A stretch of 64,000 bases of DNA from RYN-428 sp035551995. Lineage in GTDB: Bacteria; Planctomycetota; Phycisphaerae; Tepidisphaerales; Tepidisphaeraceae. The position numbers were made by a program, and so were the translations under genes. The notes beneath the pieces were generated by a model. That model searched no databases. It had not been told where the DNA came from and saw only the letters and a list, made by a program, of their open reading frames with translations. Positions 20,701-28,857 of the stretch are shown in pieces. Location: assembly GCA_035551995.1 (NCBI GenBank), contig DASZME010000074.1:14712-78711 (forward strand), read 5' to 3'. Numbering within the stretch: the first letter of the stretch is position 1; each line of letters opens with the position of its first letter.

Positions 20701-20857
20701 CGGGATAAAACGTCTGGACCTGGATGGTCGGATAATCCACCTCGGGCAACGCCGAGACCGGCAGCTGCCCATAGGCGATGAATCCGACCAGCAGGATCGC
20801 CACCATCAGCAAAACGGTCGCGACGGGGCGTAAAATGAATGGTTTTGACGGACTCAT
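17723..20857 (-). CDS. mdtB: RND efflux permease, MdtB type (first pump subunit)
   Basis: A 1044-aa RND permease: FILRPVATVLLMVAILLVG first helix, GFVVDDAIVMIENIARFIEEG in TM4, GIVKKNGIMMIDFALEAER and LRFRPIMMTTMAALLAGVPLALG near the end. It lies between the adaptor gene and the second permease, overlapping each by 4 bp. The two permeases are homologous but clearly diverged, as expected for a heterotrimeric MdtB2C-type pump. No outer-membrane TolC-like gene is in this operon, so an unlinked channel is implied. Confidence 0.93.
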   Translation of the reverse strand: MSPSKPFILRPVATVLLMVAILLVGFIAYGQLPVSALPEVDYPTIQVQTFYPGAAPDVMASSVTSPLERQFGQVPGLTQMTSSSSYGCSVITLQFALELNIDVAEQEVQAAINAAGTYLPKDLPNPPIYSKTNPADAPVITLGLTSDTMPLSKVEDLADTRLAQKISQLPGVGLVSISGGQKPSIRIQSNPMALGSLGLNLDDVRSSIAAANVDQAKGSLDGKRQSYIISANDQLLTAGQYRELVVAYRDGAPVKLSSVATIVDGTEDSHLAAWMNEKPAVIMNIQRQPGANTIEVVDRVKKLLPQLQISLPASVKVATLTDLTTTIRASVRDVQIELLLTIGLVVMVIFLFLRNLPATIIPSVAVPLSLVGTFAIMYLLGYSLNNLTLMALTISTGFVVDDAIVMIENIARFIEEGETPLQAALKGSEQIGFTIISLSVSLIAVLIPLLFMGDIVGRLFREFAVTLSVTIVVSAFVSLTLTPMMAAKILKHRPEAGQSALFRASEHAFQTIIGWYGKTLRVILRHQFATLMVAAATLVATIYLYIVVPKGFFPVQDTGVILGISEAAQDISFPAMADRQQALARVILQDPAVESVSSFIGVDGTNTTPNSGRIQINLKPLDVRGINASGVIRRLQPKLAEVEGATLYMQPVQDLTVEDRVSRTQYQYSLEDPDPKELALWVPKFVEKLQDISILRDVASDQANEGLQIRLTIDRDTASRLGISAQNIDDALYDAFGQRQITTIYTQLNQYHVVLEVKPGLQTKPIDLEHIFIRAAQGGEVPLSTFAALQTENAPLSSNHQGQFPAVTVSFNLAPDASLGDAVNAINAAKTDLQMPASVETSFQGTAEAFRASLTNEPLLILAALVTVYIVLGVLYESYVHPLTILSTLPSAGVGALLALLICHEELSVIALIGIILLIGIVKKNGIMMIDFALEAERKEGKAPEEAIFEACLLRFRPIMMTTMAALLAGVPLALGTGVGSELRRPLGITMIGGLIFSQVLTLYTTPVIYLWFDRLARRFGSQTSGGPVLEDLPEEEIPVEAAV

Positions 20858-22278
20858 TCACCTTCCCCTTTTTTGGCGTGCCGGTGATGTTCGCCCGCCG
20901 GCCGCGTGGCGGCCTCGCCGGGCTGCGTCGTGGAAAGCTCCAGCGTCTCGGCGCCGGCCGTCGTCGGATGCAGGGGGTTCTCGTGCGACGGCTGGGTATC
21001 GCCGGGCCGGGTCGTGGCGCCGCGTTTTGCCCGGTCGCGCACCGTGACTTCGGTGCCCTGCTGAAGCTTATCGACGCCATCGGTGACGACGACCTCGCCC
21101 GGCGCCAGTCCGGTTTCGATCACGGTCTGATCCGCTTCGCTGGGGCCGATCGTGACCTGGCGAATATCCACGCTTTGCGTGGGCTTGTGCGCCGGCGGAG
21201 TGCCTGCTTCGGTTTTCGTTTCGCTGGCCGCTGGCTGCGTGGCGCTGTGCGGTCCGCTCTTGACGACATAGACAAACGTCGAATTGGGCCCGCGCTGCAC
21301 CGCGGCGGCTGGAACGATCGTTACGTTTTTCAGGGTGTCGGTCAGCAGCCGGGCGTTTACGAAGAGATTGGGGAACAGCTCGAAATGACTATTGTCGAAG
21401 ATCGCTTTGATCTTTACGTTGCCGTTGGTCTGGTCAACCTGGTTGTCTACCGCCAGCAATGTTCCGGTCGCGATCTTGCCGGTCAAATTCCGGTCCCACG
21501 CCTCGACCGGCAGCTTGGGATTGCGGGCCACGGCCTTCATGATTTCGGCGATATGGTCTTCGGAGATGGTAAAGACCACGGAAATCGGCTGCATCTGCGT
21601 AATGACCACCAGCGGGTTGGTGTCGGCGGCGTGAACGATGTTGCCTACGTCCACCAGCCGCAACCCGACGCGCCCGGTAATCGGCGACGTGACCTTGCAA
21701 TAGACCAGATTCAATTTCGCGCTGTCGATCGTTCCCTGATCGGTCTTGACCGCGCCCTCATACTGAGTGACCAGCGCCTGCTGCGTATCCACCTGAGCCT
21801 GCGTCACCGAAAAGTTCTGCGAAAGCAGCTTCTTGTAACGAACGAGATTCGCGTTGGCGTCCTTCAGCAGCGCCTGATCGCGAATAAGCGATCCCTCGGC
21901 TTGCGTCAGTTGAACCTGAAAGGGCCGGGGATCGATATCCACCAGCAAATCGCCCGCCTTGACCATCTGCCCTTCGGTATACAGGACTTGATCCAACTGC
22001 CCGTCGACGCGCGTATGGACGGCGACGGTGTTGATCGGCGTCACCGTTCCAAGTCCGTCGAGATAGATCGGCATGTCCCCCTTGCGGGCCTTTGCCGCCA
22101 CGACCGGCACCGAGCGCGGTCCGCCCCTGCCGGCGCCCGCCGCCGCGGCCCCTGTCTGAAAGAAGCGGGGGACAACGAAGTAGCCGGCGACGCCAAGAAT
22201 GACGAGCACGATGACCAGCCACACCCACCACAGCCCGCCGCTCTTCGGCGGCGAATCATTTCGCGAATATTCGTTCAC
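20854..22278 (-). CDS. mdtA: RND periplasmic adaptor (membrane fusion protein), MdtA type
   Basis: A 474-aa adaptor. It has one N-terminal membrane anchor (about 17-38, WWVWLVIVLVILGVAGYFVV), a lipoyl half-motif (DGQLDQVLYTEGQMVKAGDLLVDIDPRPF), an alpha-hairpin (about 110-160), and a beta-barrel region with GRVGLRLVDVGNIV. An unusual His/Thr/Pro-rich C-terminal tail includes EHHRHAKKGEGE. GTG at 22278 has GAGGAAG six bases upstream, better than the longer reading. It is the first gene of the efflux operon, so regulation would lie in the 22279-22500 gap; no repressor gene is adjacent. Confidence 0.92.
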   Translation of the reverse strand: MNEYSRNDSPPKSGGLWWVWLVIVLVILGVAGYFVVPRFFQTGAAAAGAGRGGPRSVPVVAAKARKGDMPIYLDGLGTVTPINTVAVHTRVDGQLDQVLYTEGQMVKAGDLLVDIDPRPFQVQLTQAEGSLIRDQALLKDANANLVRYKKLLSQNFSVTQAQVDTQQALVTQYEGAVKTDQGTIDSAKLNLVYCKVTSPITGRVGLRLVDVGNIVHAADTNPLVVITQMQPISVVFTISEDHIAEIMKAVARNPKLPVEAWDRNLTGKIATGTLLAVDNQVDQTNGNVKIKAIFDNSHFELFPNLFVNARLLTDTLKNVTIVPAAAVQRGPNSTFVYVVKSGPHSATQPAASETKTEAGTPPAHKPTQSVDIRQVTIGPSEADQTVIETGLAPGEVVVTDGVDKLQQGTEVTVRDRAKRGATTRPGDTQPSHENPLHPTTAGAETLELSTTQPGEAATRPAGEHHRHAKKGEGE

Positions 22279-22950
22279 TGACTTCCTCGTTTGCAGGATA
22301 AATCGATCCGTCGTAATCGGGTAGAAACTGATACTCGCCTCGACGTCCAATGTGGATCGGGTGGAAACCTGAACAGTTGTCCAAACAGCTTAAGTAGACT
22401 CCTAACGCCGACAACGGTTTGTGAGCGGGCGATTTTTCTTTGCGGCGGCACACTCCCTGTGCGACGGAATCAGCTCCTTTTACGATTCGCATGAGTCTGG
22501 TCCGTCACGTCGCCGCTGACGTATTGCATCTGAGTATATAGTCCCCCTGAACAAGGATCATCTTCTTTTTCCGGCGACGTCCCCGAGTCGCCGACGGGTA
22601 AACGACCGATCAAAACCGCAAGGCGCCGTTCCCCCAGATCCGATAAAAGCGCGCGGACTACGATCGCCGCCGACGCCCAACGCCAATGCGCGCGGCGAAG
22701 GGTCGCGCGATATCGAGGAGCGGCGCGGGCGGCGGCGGCGCCTGTTGAATTCGATTTGCGGAATATAGTGAATGAAAAATCTCGGCCGGAAAAATCGTTC
22801 GGCGGCGCGCCGCGCGGCGCGCGGTGAATTTCATTTCACACGCTGCGCATAGGCGCGAATCGATCGTTTGCGATTCGCCGCGCGTCGCGAAAAATCGCAT
22901 CAGGCGCAATGTCTATTGTTAAAAAAGAAATCGCAACGTCAAAAAAGTTA
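22279..22950. other. Long intergenic region between divergent efflux operon and histone-like gene
   Basis: About 670 bp without a convincing gene. The left part should carry the mdtABC leader and promoter, but I see no clear -35/-10 pair there. An 18-bp GC palindrome made only of G and C lies at 22805-22822. A perfect 8-bp inverted repeat (GCGAATCG / CGATTCGC, 8-nt spacer) lies at 22855-22878. The right end becomes AT-rich ahead of the 22951 promoter. Short open frames here lack codon bias and homology that I recognise. Confidence 0.5.
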
Positions 22951-22979
22951 TTGACGATTTTTTGTGTGGCCATTAAATT
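22951..22979 (+). promoter_or_regulatory. Sigma-70-type promoter of the 29-aa basic peptide gene
   Basis: TTGACG (22951-22956), a 17-bp spacer, then TAAATT (22974-22979), followed by a short leader into a perfect AAGGAGG at 22991-22997. The spacing is optimal and the -35 is near consensus, suggesting strong constitutive expression. Confidence 0.7.
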
Positions 22980-23006
22980 CATCGCATAGAAAGGAGGACA
23001 CGCGCC

Positions 23007-23096
23007 ATGGCAAAGAAAGCAGCAGCCGCTCCGGCTAAGAAGGCTTCGCCCGCTAAGAAAGCGGCTCCGAAGAAGACCACCAAGTCGAAGAAGTAA
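23007..23096 (+). CDS. 29-aa Lys/Ala/Pro-rich histone-tail-like peptide
   Basis: Encodes a 29-residue peptide starting MAKKAAAAPAKK and ending KKTTKSKK. It is almost entirely Lys, Ala and Pro, with no Asp or Glu. The composition and AKKAA/PAKKA repeats resemble the C-terminal tails of histone H1 and chlamydial/planctomycete Hc1/Hc2-like nucleoproteins, so DNA or RNA condensation is a reasonable inference. It has no folded domain. Support for a real gene: a perfect AAGGAGG Shine-Dalgarno nine bases before ATG, a near-consensus promoter (22951-22979), a 13-bp-stem terminator about 100 bp downstream, and in-frame start and stop. It would be skipped by length cut-offs. It stands alone between mdtABC (divergent) and parA. 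Confidence 0.8.
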   Translation: MAKKAAAAPAKKASPAKKAAPKKTTKSKK

Positions 23097-23193
23097 TACT
23101 TCCGCCGCCGGCACGTGGCGATCGCCGGCGATACTTGGATCAAGTACCTCTTACCGTTTTAGGCCTTGGCTCCAACTTAGGCCTCGAAACACA

Positions 23194-23234
23194 AAAGAAA
23201 GCTTCCCCAGCCACGGCGGAAGCTTTCTTTTTTT
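23194..23234 (+). terminator. Intrinsic terminator after the basic peptide gene
   Basis: A perfect 13-bp stem (AAAGAAAGCTTCC at 23194-23206 with GGAAGCTTTCTTT at 23218-23230), an 11-nt loop and a run of seven T ending at 23234. It separates the peptide gene from parA. Confidence 0.9.
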
Positions 23235-23329
23235 CCCCCCCTCCTCATCCCCTCCGCTTGCCACGCCCGATAATATCCGGGACAATCCACGCTCGAACGA
23301 CCAATAGCTTTACCACACGGAGGTGGCCA

Positions 23330-24274
23330 GTGCGTGTCATCGCGTTGATGAATCAAAAAGGCGGCGTCGGAAAAACAACCACCACCGTCAATCTCGGCGC
23401 CGCCCTTGCCGAAATGGGTTTGCGCGTTTGCCTGATCGATCTTGATCCTCAGGCCCACCTCACCATCAACTACGGCCTGGAGCCCAGCCCCGACATCGTC
23501 AGCTTATACGACGTGCTGGTCGATGAGCGGCCCTTTCTCGACGCCGTGCATTATGTGCAGGATGGCGCGATCGCGCTGGTTCCCAGCTCGATCGATCTTG
23601 CCGCCGCCGAGGTGGAACTGGTCAGCATTCTCGGCCGCGAAACGCTGCTCAAGCGCCGGATCGAAGCGACGCCGCACGACTTCGACTTCATTCTGCTCGA
23701 TTGCCCGCCGAGCCTCGGATTGCTGACGCTCAACGCCCTCGCCGTCGCCGACGAGGTGATCATCCCGATGCAGCCCCACTTCTTCGCGCTGCAAGGCGTG
23801 GCCAAGCTTCTGGAAACGGTGCAACTGGTCGGCCGGCGAATCAACCCCAAACTTTCGGTCAGCGGCATCGTCCTGACGATGTACGACAGCAATACCCGCC
23901 TGAGCAACGAAGTGGTCAATGAGCTAAACGCATTCATCGAGGCCGCCCAGGGCAAGTCTTTGCCATGGTCCAACACTGTGATCTTCAAGAGCAAAATCCG
24001 CCGAAACATTAAGCTCGCCGAAAGCCCCAGCTTCGGCAAGACGATCATCGCCTACGAGCCTTCGAGCAACGGCGCGGCCGACTACCGCGCGCTGGGACGC
24101 GAAGTGCTGGCGATGACCGACCCGGAAATGGCGATGGCGAAATCTCCTCCCGTGGAATTGACGATCAACACAGACATCGACCCCGGCAAGCTGGCGGCGG
24201 CGAACGTCACTCTTTCGCCGGATTTAAGCGAAGCGCGTACGCCGATGCCGTCGGATGTCGAGGCGGTTGCGTGA
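23330..24274 (+). CDS. parA: ParA/Soj-family partition ATPase
   Basis: A 314-aa ParA ATPase that polymerises or dimerises on DNA to segregate chromosomes or position cargo. It has the deviant Walker A KGGVGKTT (residues 10-17), DLDPQAHLT (about 37-45, Walker A') and LLDCPPSLGLLT (about 120-131, Walker B). The body ends near EVLAMTDPE; a further 45-residue Pro/Ser-rich tail is unusual. GTG at 23330 is preceded by GGAGG six bases upstream, far better than the longer ATG reading, which runs through the terminator. No parB or parS is visible next to it, so it could be chromosomal Soj or an orphan ParA. Confidence 0.92.
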   Translation: MRVIALMNQKGGVGKTTTTVNLGAALAEMGLRVCLIDLDPQAHLTINYGLEPSPDIVSLYDVLVDERPFLDAVHYVQDGAIALVPSSIDLAAAEVELVSILGRETLLKRRIEATPHDFDFILLDCPPSLGLLTLNALAVADEVIIPMQPHFFALQGVAKLLETVQLVGRRINPKLSVSGIVLTMYDSNTRLSNEVVNELNAFIEAAQGKSLPWSNTVIFKSKIRRNIKLAESPSFGKTIIAYEPSSNGAADYRALGREVLAMTDPEMAMAKSPPVELTINTDIDPGKLAAANVTLSPDLSEARTPMPSDVEAVA

Positions 24275-24334
24275 GAATGGTTTTCGCCGTGAAACCGAAC
24301 GCTCCCCAATCTGTCGGCGGAACGCGCTTCGAGC

Positions 24335-24367
24335 GCGAAACACGCCCCGCAAGCGGGGCCGCTAAAC
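24335..24367 (+). repeat. Dispersed palindromic repeat, copy A
   Basis: Core CGCCCCGCAAGCGGGG followed by CCGCTAAAC (24343-24367), preceded by GCGAAACA. The flank carries a second CGCTAAAC at 24370-24377. The hairpin GCCCCG-CAAG-CGGGGC can form. Other copies are at 30661, 30802, 34131 and 61953. Confidence 0.85.
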
Positions 24368-24500
24368 AACCGCTAAACGCGCGAACGCTGCAGCGACTTC
24401 AAAATGCTCTGGCGGCGCCGCGGATTATTTGAGCGGATCGACGACGTGCATCGTTTGCCGGTCGCATTTGGGCCCACCGTCGTAGCGGAGCATCGGACCT

Positions 24501-25010
24501 ATGAGTGAGCCAGCGCTGTTTGCTCCCTGGCGGATGGAATACATCCGCTCCCTGGAAACGCGCAGGGACGGGGGATGTTTCATCTGTTCGGCGGTCTCGG
24601 CCGCCGACGAGGAGCAGCGGCGCCAGCGTCTTGTGCTTTGGACGACGCCGCACTCGGTGGTGTTGATGAACCGTTATCCATACGCCAACGGGCATCTTCT
24701 TGTGGCCCCGCGCAACCACAAGGCCGATCCGGAAGAACTCTCGGCCGACGAACATCTGGACGTCGCGCTGCAGGTGACCAGCGCCGTTCGGCTTCTTCGC
24801 CGCGCCGTCTCGGCGCAGGGCTTCAACCTCGGCGTCAACCTCGGCTACTGCGCCGGCGCCGGCCTCCCCGGCCACCTTCATCATCATGTAGTCCCCCGCT
24901 GGGGCGGCGACGTCAACTTCATGGCCGTCGTCGGTGAAACCCGAATTATCCCGCAGGCGATCAGTCAACTGCATGAAGAACTATTGAGGGTTTGGACGGC
25001 TGATAGGTGA
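24501..25010 (+). CDS. HIT-family nucleotide hydrolase/phosphorylase (Ap4A-type)
   Basis: A 169-aa HIT protein. The catalytic histidine triad lies in GHLHHHVVPRWGGD (H125, H127, H129). The N-terminal LFAPWRMEYIRSLE and the CFIC pair (C26, C29) match the Ap4A-phosphorylase-like branch typified by mycobacterial Rv2613c, which cleaves dinucleoside polyphosphates. Substrate assignment rests on these subfamily motifs. ATG at 24501 has GGAG ten bases upstream. Copy A of the dispersed repeat lies in its upstream region. Confidence 0.88.
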   Translation: MSEPALFAPWRMEYIRSLETRRDGGCFICSAVSAADEEQRRQRLVLWTTPHSVVLMNRYPYANGHLLVAPRNHKADPEELSADEHLDVALQVTSAVRLLRRAVSAQGFNLGVNLGYCAGAGLPGHLHHHVVPRWGGDVNFMAVVGETRIIPQAISQLHEELLRVWTADR

Positions 25011-25327
25011 CGCCTCGGATTCGCTTGAGCGCGAGTCATTCGCCATCGGCGCCGACCGGCGATCGCGCCGGTGTCCGGGCGCGACAAAGCCGCCGGTGAT
25101 ATCGCGCTCCGGGGCGACGTTGGGAAAAGTGACGGCTGGACTCAACGAGAAATGGCGTAGGCCGACGGTCGCGCTGAAAGGATGCAAGACGGCGGTTGGG
25201 CTGGAAGAGATGCGTTCGTCATCGCGCCGGCGATCGGTTTTGTGAACCGCATCGTTTTCGACGGGTTTATGTTCGGCTTTCCGTCGCGACTCGGCAAAAA
25301 AAAATGGCCGCGGTGAAGCCGGGCGCA
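25011..25327. other. Intergenic gap, nothing confident
   Basis: 317 bp between the convergent HIT and PEP-CTERM genes. A minus-strand open frame of about 115 codons exists but is Arg/Ser/Pro-rich with no recognisable domain. An A9 run at 25297-25305 (T9 on the minus strand) follows the PEP-CTERM stop and could be part of a weak terminator; I could not identify a convincing stem. Confidence 0.4.
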
Positions 25328-26941
25328 TTATTGCGGCGTGCGACGGCGGCGGAGCAACAGCCCAAAGCCGGTGAGCCCGAGCAAGGCAAGGGAGGTCGGT
25401 TCGGGGACGCCGATGCCGTTGCGGTTGGAGTCGGCGAAGACTTCGTCATTGGCGAAGAGGACCCATTTGCCATTGGTCAGGTTAAACGTCAGCAGATCGT
25501 GGGTGCCGGGGGCGACGGTGTAGTATTGATCGAGCGGGCCGGCGCCGGAAAGCGTGCCGAGGTTCACCGAGGCGCCGCCGTATTTGTAGACGAAGTCGAG
25601 CGTATGGCTGACAGCGTCCATATTGCTCACGAGCAGCGCGAGTTGGCGTGTGGAGCCGGCGAGATCATAGATGCCGGAGAGCACGGTACCGGAGGTGGTG
25701 GACGAGGTGTCCACCTCGGTTTGTTTGAGCGTTTTGCCGCTGCCGGTGGTCTTAAGAAGCGGCACGTTATTGACCAGATTGGCGTAGGCGAAGTTGTTTC
25801 GGCCCCAGATGGCCGAGAGGGTCGAGTTGCCGCCGCCGTTCCACCCGGCGGTGGCGTCCGTCTGCTGTTGCGCGGCGGTGTATCCGATTACGCTGGCGTA
25901 GGGCGCGTCGTAGTTGAAGAGGTTGAAAGACGATGCTCCACGGAGGCGATAGGTCAGCACCTGCGCCGAAAAGTCGCCGCGCGACAATAGCTGATTCGCA
26001 TATTGCGGATGGCTGGGATCGTCGGTGTTAAACGCGAACCGATAACCGGCCGAGGAGGTCGTGCTTGGATTGTGCGAGGTGCCCGGCGTTCCCAGCCCAT
26101 TGTTGCCGTCGTTGGATAGATCGTCGTTTCCCCAATTGTCGAATCGAGCGATCCACGGAATGTTTTCGCCGGTTTTGGAATTGCTGACGACCGGTTGGGA
26201 ATTCAAGTTGAGCGGATAGGAGTTTGTCGCGAGAAACGTGGTGGCGTATGTGACTTCACGAATCGGGAGAACGAACAGCGCAGAGCGAATATTCGGGGCG
26301 CCGGCGGCACTGGCGCTGATTTGTCCGGGGCTGCCGGGATAGGCAACTTCGTTGGACATGTTCAGCTTGGCCGAAGAGTAACCAGCGCCGGTGGGCGTGC
26401 CGCTGCCGTTCTTAAAACTACTGGCGGTGGTGTTGATGTTTTGCGGTTGCGTCTGATCCGTTCCGGTGTTGGGATAATATCCAAAGTCGCCGATGAAGGC
26501 TGACTTTGATTGGGAACCCGAAGCGCGAACTTGGCTGACCAGCGTGTTAATTTGAGATGTGCCGGTGACTTCCAGGTCGGCAAAGACGTACTTGATATTG
26601 AAGTGATTGAATATTTTCGCGGCGGTGGCGGCGCTGATCGGCGAGGTGATTTTTACCGCCAGCGGCAAACTCGAATTTTGAGAAGATCGGCTGCTGAGAA
26701 ACGCATATACCGAATCGACCGATTGATCGGTGAGCACCGGGGACGGCGTATAACTATTGTTCATTCCCCCGTTGCCGGTCCCGCTGGCGCCTGTGCCCGT
26801 CGTGACGCTCCAGTCAAACTCCACCTGAGTGGGTGCTGCGGCAAACGCCGGGGCGGATGCGAGCCACAAACCCGCCGCCACCATTGCACAGGCGGCCCGC
26901 ATAATCACGGATCGCCGCATGTTGCACTTGCGCACTTGCAT
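25328..26941 (-). CDS. PEP-CTERM sorting-domain surface protein
   Basis: A 537-aa exported protein. It has a signal peptide at about 8-35 (cleaved near AFAAAP) and a large middle region rich in Ser/Asn/Gly/Thr. The classical C-terminal sorting signal VPEPTSLALLGLTGFGLLLRRRR (about 512-534) combines the PEP motif, a membrane helix and an Arg cluster. Such proteins are processed by the exosortase system and released into the extracellular matrix; no exosortase gene is in this window. The middle domain is unrecognised. The start at 26941 is supported by GGAGG five bases upstream. It is monocistronic behind the promoter at 27065-27093. Confidence 0.9.
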   Translation of the reverse strand: MQVRKCNMRRSVIMRAACAMVAAGLWLASAPAFAAAPTQVEFDWSVTTGTGASGTGNGGMNNSYTPSPVLTDQSVDSVYAFLSSRSSQNSSLPLAVKITSPISAATAAKIFNHFNIKYVFADLEVTGTSQINTLVSQVRASGSQSKSAFIGDFGYYPNTGTDQTQPQNINTTASSFKNGSGTPTGAGYSSAKLNMSNEVAYPGSPGQISASAAGAPNIRSALFVLPIREVTYATTFLATNSYPLNLNSQPVVSNSKTGENIPWIARFDNWGNDDLSNDGNNGLGTPGTSHNPSTTSSAGYRFAFNTDDPSHPQYANQLLSRGDFSAQVLTYRLRGASSFNLFNYDAPYASVIGYTAAQQQTDATAGWNGGGNSTLSAIWGRNNFAYANLVNNVPLLKTTGSGKTLKQTEVDTSSTTSGTVLSGIYDLAGSTRQLALLVSNMDAVSHTLDFVYKYGGASVNLGTLSGAGPLDQYYTVAPGTHDLLTFNLTNGKWVLFANDEVFADSNRNGIGVPEPTSLALLGLTGFGLLLRRRRTPQ

Positions 26942-27369
26942 TCAAGCCTCCAGCTACACGATGCATCAGTCTCGGGTTTTCAACTCAGCCTGCATTTTCA
27001 ATCGAAGGGCGCCAATCCCAACCGCCGCACTGACAGGAACCGACTAATCCGCGAGATGATCGAAAACATATCCCATAAGCGGACATATGTCAAAGGAAAT
27101 CTCGAACAAAGAAAATCCGTCAGCAGCGTATTGAAAAATGCAAAGTGACTTCGCCGCACACTCCTCGCCCGCAGAGGGGACACTTCTATATACCCGATAA
27201 TTTAATCGGTGGTTCGGACAGAAGCAACAATTAAATTCCGTTAAATATCCTTAGCAATGGTCAAAAGAAGGGCCTGTGGCGATAAAATCGCAATCTTAAC
27301 GCGCTCTTCGCCCGACCCCCACACAACTTGCCGTTCCCCATTTCGCCAGATAGACACAACCGTTGCAAT
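26942..27369. other. Intergenic region between PEP-CTERM gene and purB
   Basis: 428 bp, AT-richer than its surroundings. It holds the PEP-CTERM promoter and about 120 nt of leader. A small palindrome CCGAT-aattta-ATCGG lies near 27194-27210. No open frame with coding character was seen. Confidence 0.5.
27065..27093 (-). promoter_or_regulatory. Sigma-70-type promoter of the PEP-CTERM gene
   Basis: On the minus strand a perfect TTGACA (27093-27088), a 17-bp spacer and TATGTT (27070-27065). The leader to the start codon would be about 120 nt. Confidence 0.6.
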
Positions 27370-28806
27370 TTACACTCTTAACGTAACGGCCTGCTCGATC
27401 GAACCCGCATACCGCCTCCGAATAGGCGCCACGACCTTCTCGATAAACTGCTCAACCTGCTGTGGCGCGCGTCCGATAAAATGACTTGGATCGAGGATGT
27501 CGTCCAGTTGCACATGCGCAAAAGCCGGATCGAGCCGCAATCGGTCGATCAAATCATTGGGCAGACCTTCAAGCTTGACGCGGTCGCCGGCGTCGCGCGA
27601 ATGTTGGCGGATCCGCTCGTGCATATCCTGACGGTCGCCCCCGGCAAGGAGAATTTCTTCCGTGGCCATAAACGGAAGCTCGGCCCTGACGGCGGCTTCG
27701 ATCGTCCGGGGATAGACCACCATTCCACGCGCCACGTCAACGACGATCTGAAGGCATCCGTCGATCGCCAGGAACGGCTCGGGAACCGTCAGACGCTTAT
27801 TGGACGAATCGTCCAGCGTCCGCTCAAACCACTGCTCGGCGGCGGTCTGCAGCGGGGAACTGGCCAGGCTGATGACGAACCGCGCCAATCCGGTCGCGCG
27901 CTCGCACCGCATCGGGTTGCGTTTATAGGCCATCGCGCTGCTGCCGACCTGCTTTTCCTCGATCGGCTCTTCGATCTGCTTCATGCCGGCCAGAAGCCGA
28001 ATGTCGTTGCAGAATTTATGAACGCTCGCCGCCACGCCCGCCAGGCTGCAAACAACGGCGGCGTCGATCTTGCGCGGATACGTCTGTCCGGTGACGGCGA
28101 ACGATTCGGTGAACCCGAACCGTTGCGTGATCATTCGATCCAGCGATTCGACCTTGGCGTGATCGCCGTGAAACAATCCGAGAAAAGAGGCCTGCGTTCC
28201 GGTCGTCCCCTTGGCGCCGCGAAAGCGCAGCGTGGCGATGCGATGCTCGATTTCTTCCAGGTCCAGCGCCAAGTCCTGCGCCCACAATGTCGCCCGCTTT
28301 CCGACGGTGGTAAGCTGGGCCGGCTGAAAATGGGTGTATCCCAGCGTCGGCAGGTCCTTCCATTTCGCCGCGAACGTGGAGAGCGCGTCGATCGCGGACG
28401 CCAGCCGCGTCGCGACGGCTTTCATCGCTTCGCGCATGATAATCAGGTCGGCGTTATCGACCACATACTGACTCGTCGCTCCAAGATGCACGATCCCCTT
28501 GGCGGCCGGGGCGGCCTCTTCGAATGTGTGCACGTGCGCCATCACGTCATGGCGAAGTTTCTTCTCCCACTCGGCGGCGCGCGGAAAGTCGATGATCTCC
28601 ACGGCCGCCTCCATCTGGGCCAGCGCCTTGATGGAAATGCGATCGTCCCCCTTCTGATCGGCGAGCCCCAGTTCGCGCTGGCATCGCGCCAGCTCGAGCC
28701 AAAGCCGCCGCCATAAGGAAAACTTATGTTGCGGCGAAAAAAGCCGAAGCATTTCCGAGCTGGCGTTGCGCGTCACCAGGGGGGATTCATAGGTGTCGTG
28801 AAGCAT
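27370..28806 (-). CDS. purB: Adenylosuccinate lyase
   Basis: A 478-aa fumarase/aspartase-superfamily lyase acting twice in purine synthesis (SAICAR to AICAR, adenylosuccinate to AMP). The signature SSAMAYKRNP lies near residues 288-297. The catalytic-histidine segments GATSQYVVDNAD and TLGYTHFQPAQLTT are present, with QWFERTLDDSSNKR downstream. Length is typical of the larger (eukaryote-like) PurB. ATG at 28806 is preferred to a TTG 21 bp upstream, though neither has a clear ribosome site. Confidence 0.93.
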   Translation of the reverse strand: MLHDTYESPLVTRNASSEMLRLFSPQHKFSLWRRLWLELARCQRELGLADQKGDDRISIKALAQMEAAVEIIDFPRAAEWEKKLRHDVMAHVHTFEEAAPAAKGIVHLGATSQYVVDNADLIIMREAMKAVATRLASAIDALSTFAAKWKDLPTLGYTHFQPAQLTTVGKRATLWAQDLALDLEEIEHRIATLRFRGAKGTTGTQASFLGLFHGDHAKVESLDRMITQRFGFTESFAVTGQTYPRKIDAAVVCSLAGVAASVHKFCNDIRLLAGMKQIEEPIEEKQVGSSAMAYKRNPMRCERATGLARFVISLASSPLQTAAEQWFERTLDDSSNKRLTVPEPFLAIDGCLQIVVDVARGMVVYPRTIEAAVRAELPFMATEEILLAGGDRQDMHERIRQHSRDAGDRVKLEGLPNDLIDRLRLDPAFAHVQLDDILDPSHFIGRAPQQVEQFIEKVVAPIRRRYAGSIEQAVTLRV

Positions 28807-28857
28807 GAAACGGGGATTGTAGAACAAGCGGCCGCGCCGGGGAAGCGGCGGTTTGTT

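Noticed and set aside
22256..22492. 78-codon minus-strand frame ahead of mdtA, ending inside it
   Set aside because: Overlaps the well-supported GTG start of mdtA and shows no family; probably leader sequence.
24981..25328. 115-codon minus-strand frame in the HIT/PEP-CTERM gap
   Set aside because: Arg/Pro/Ser-rich with no domain, and it overlaps the end of the HIT gene.
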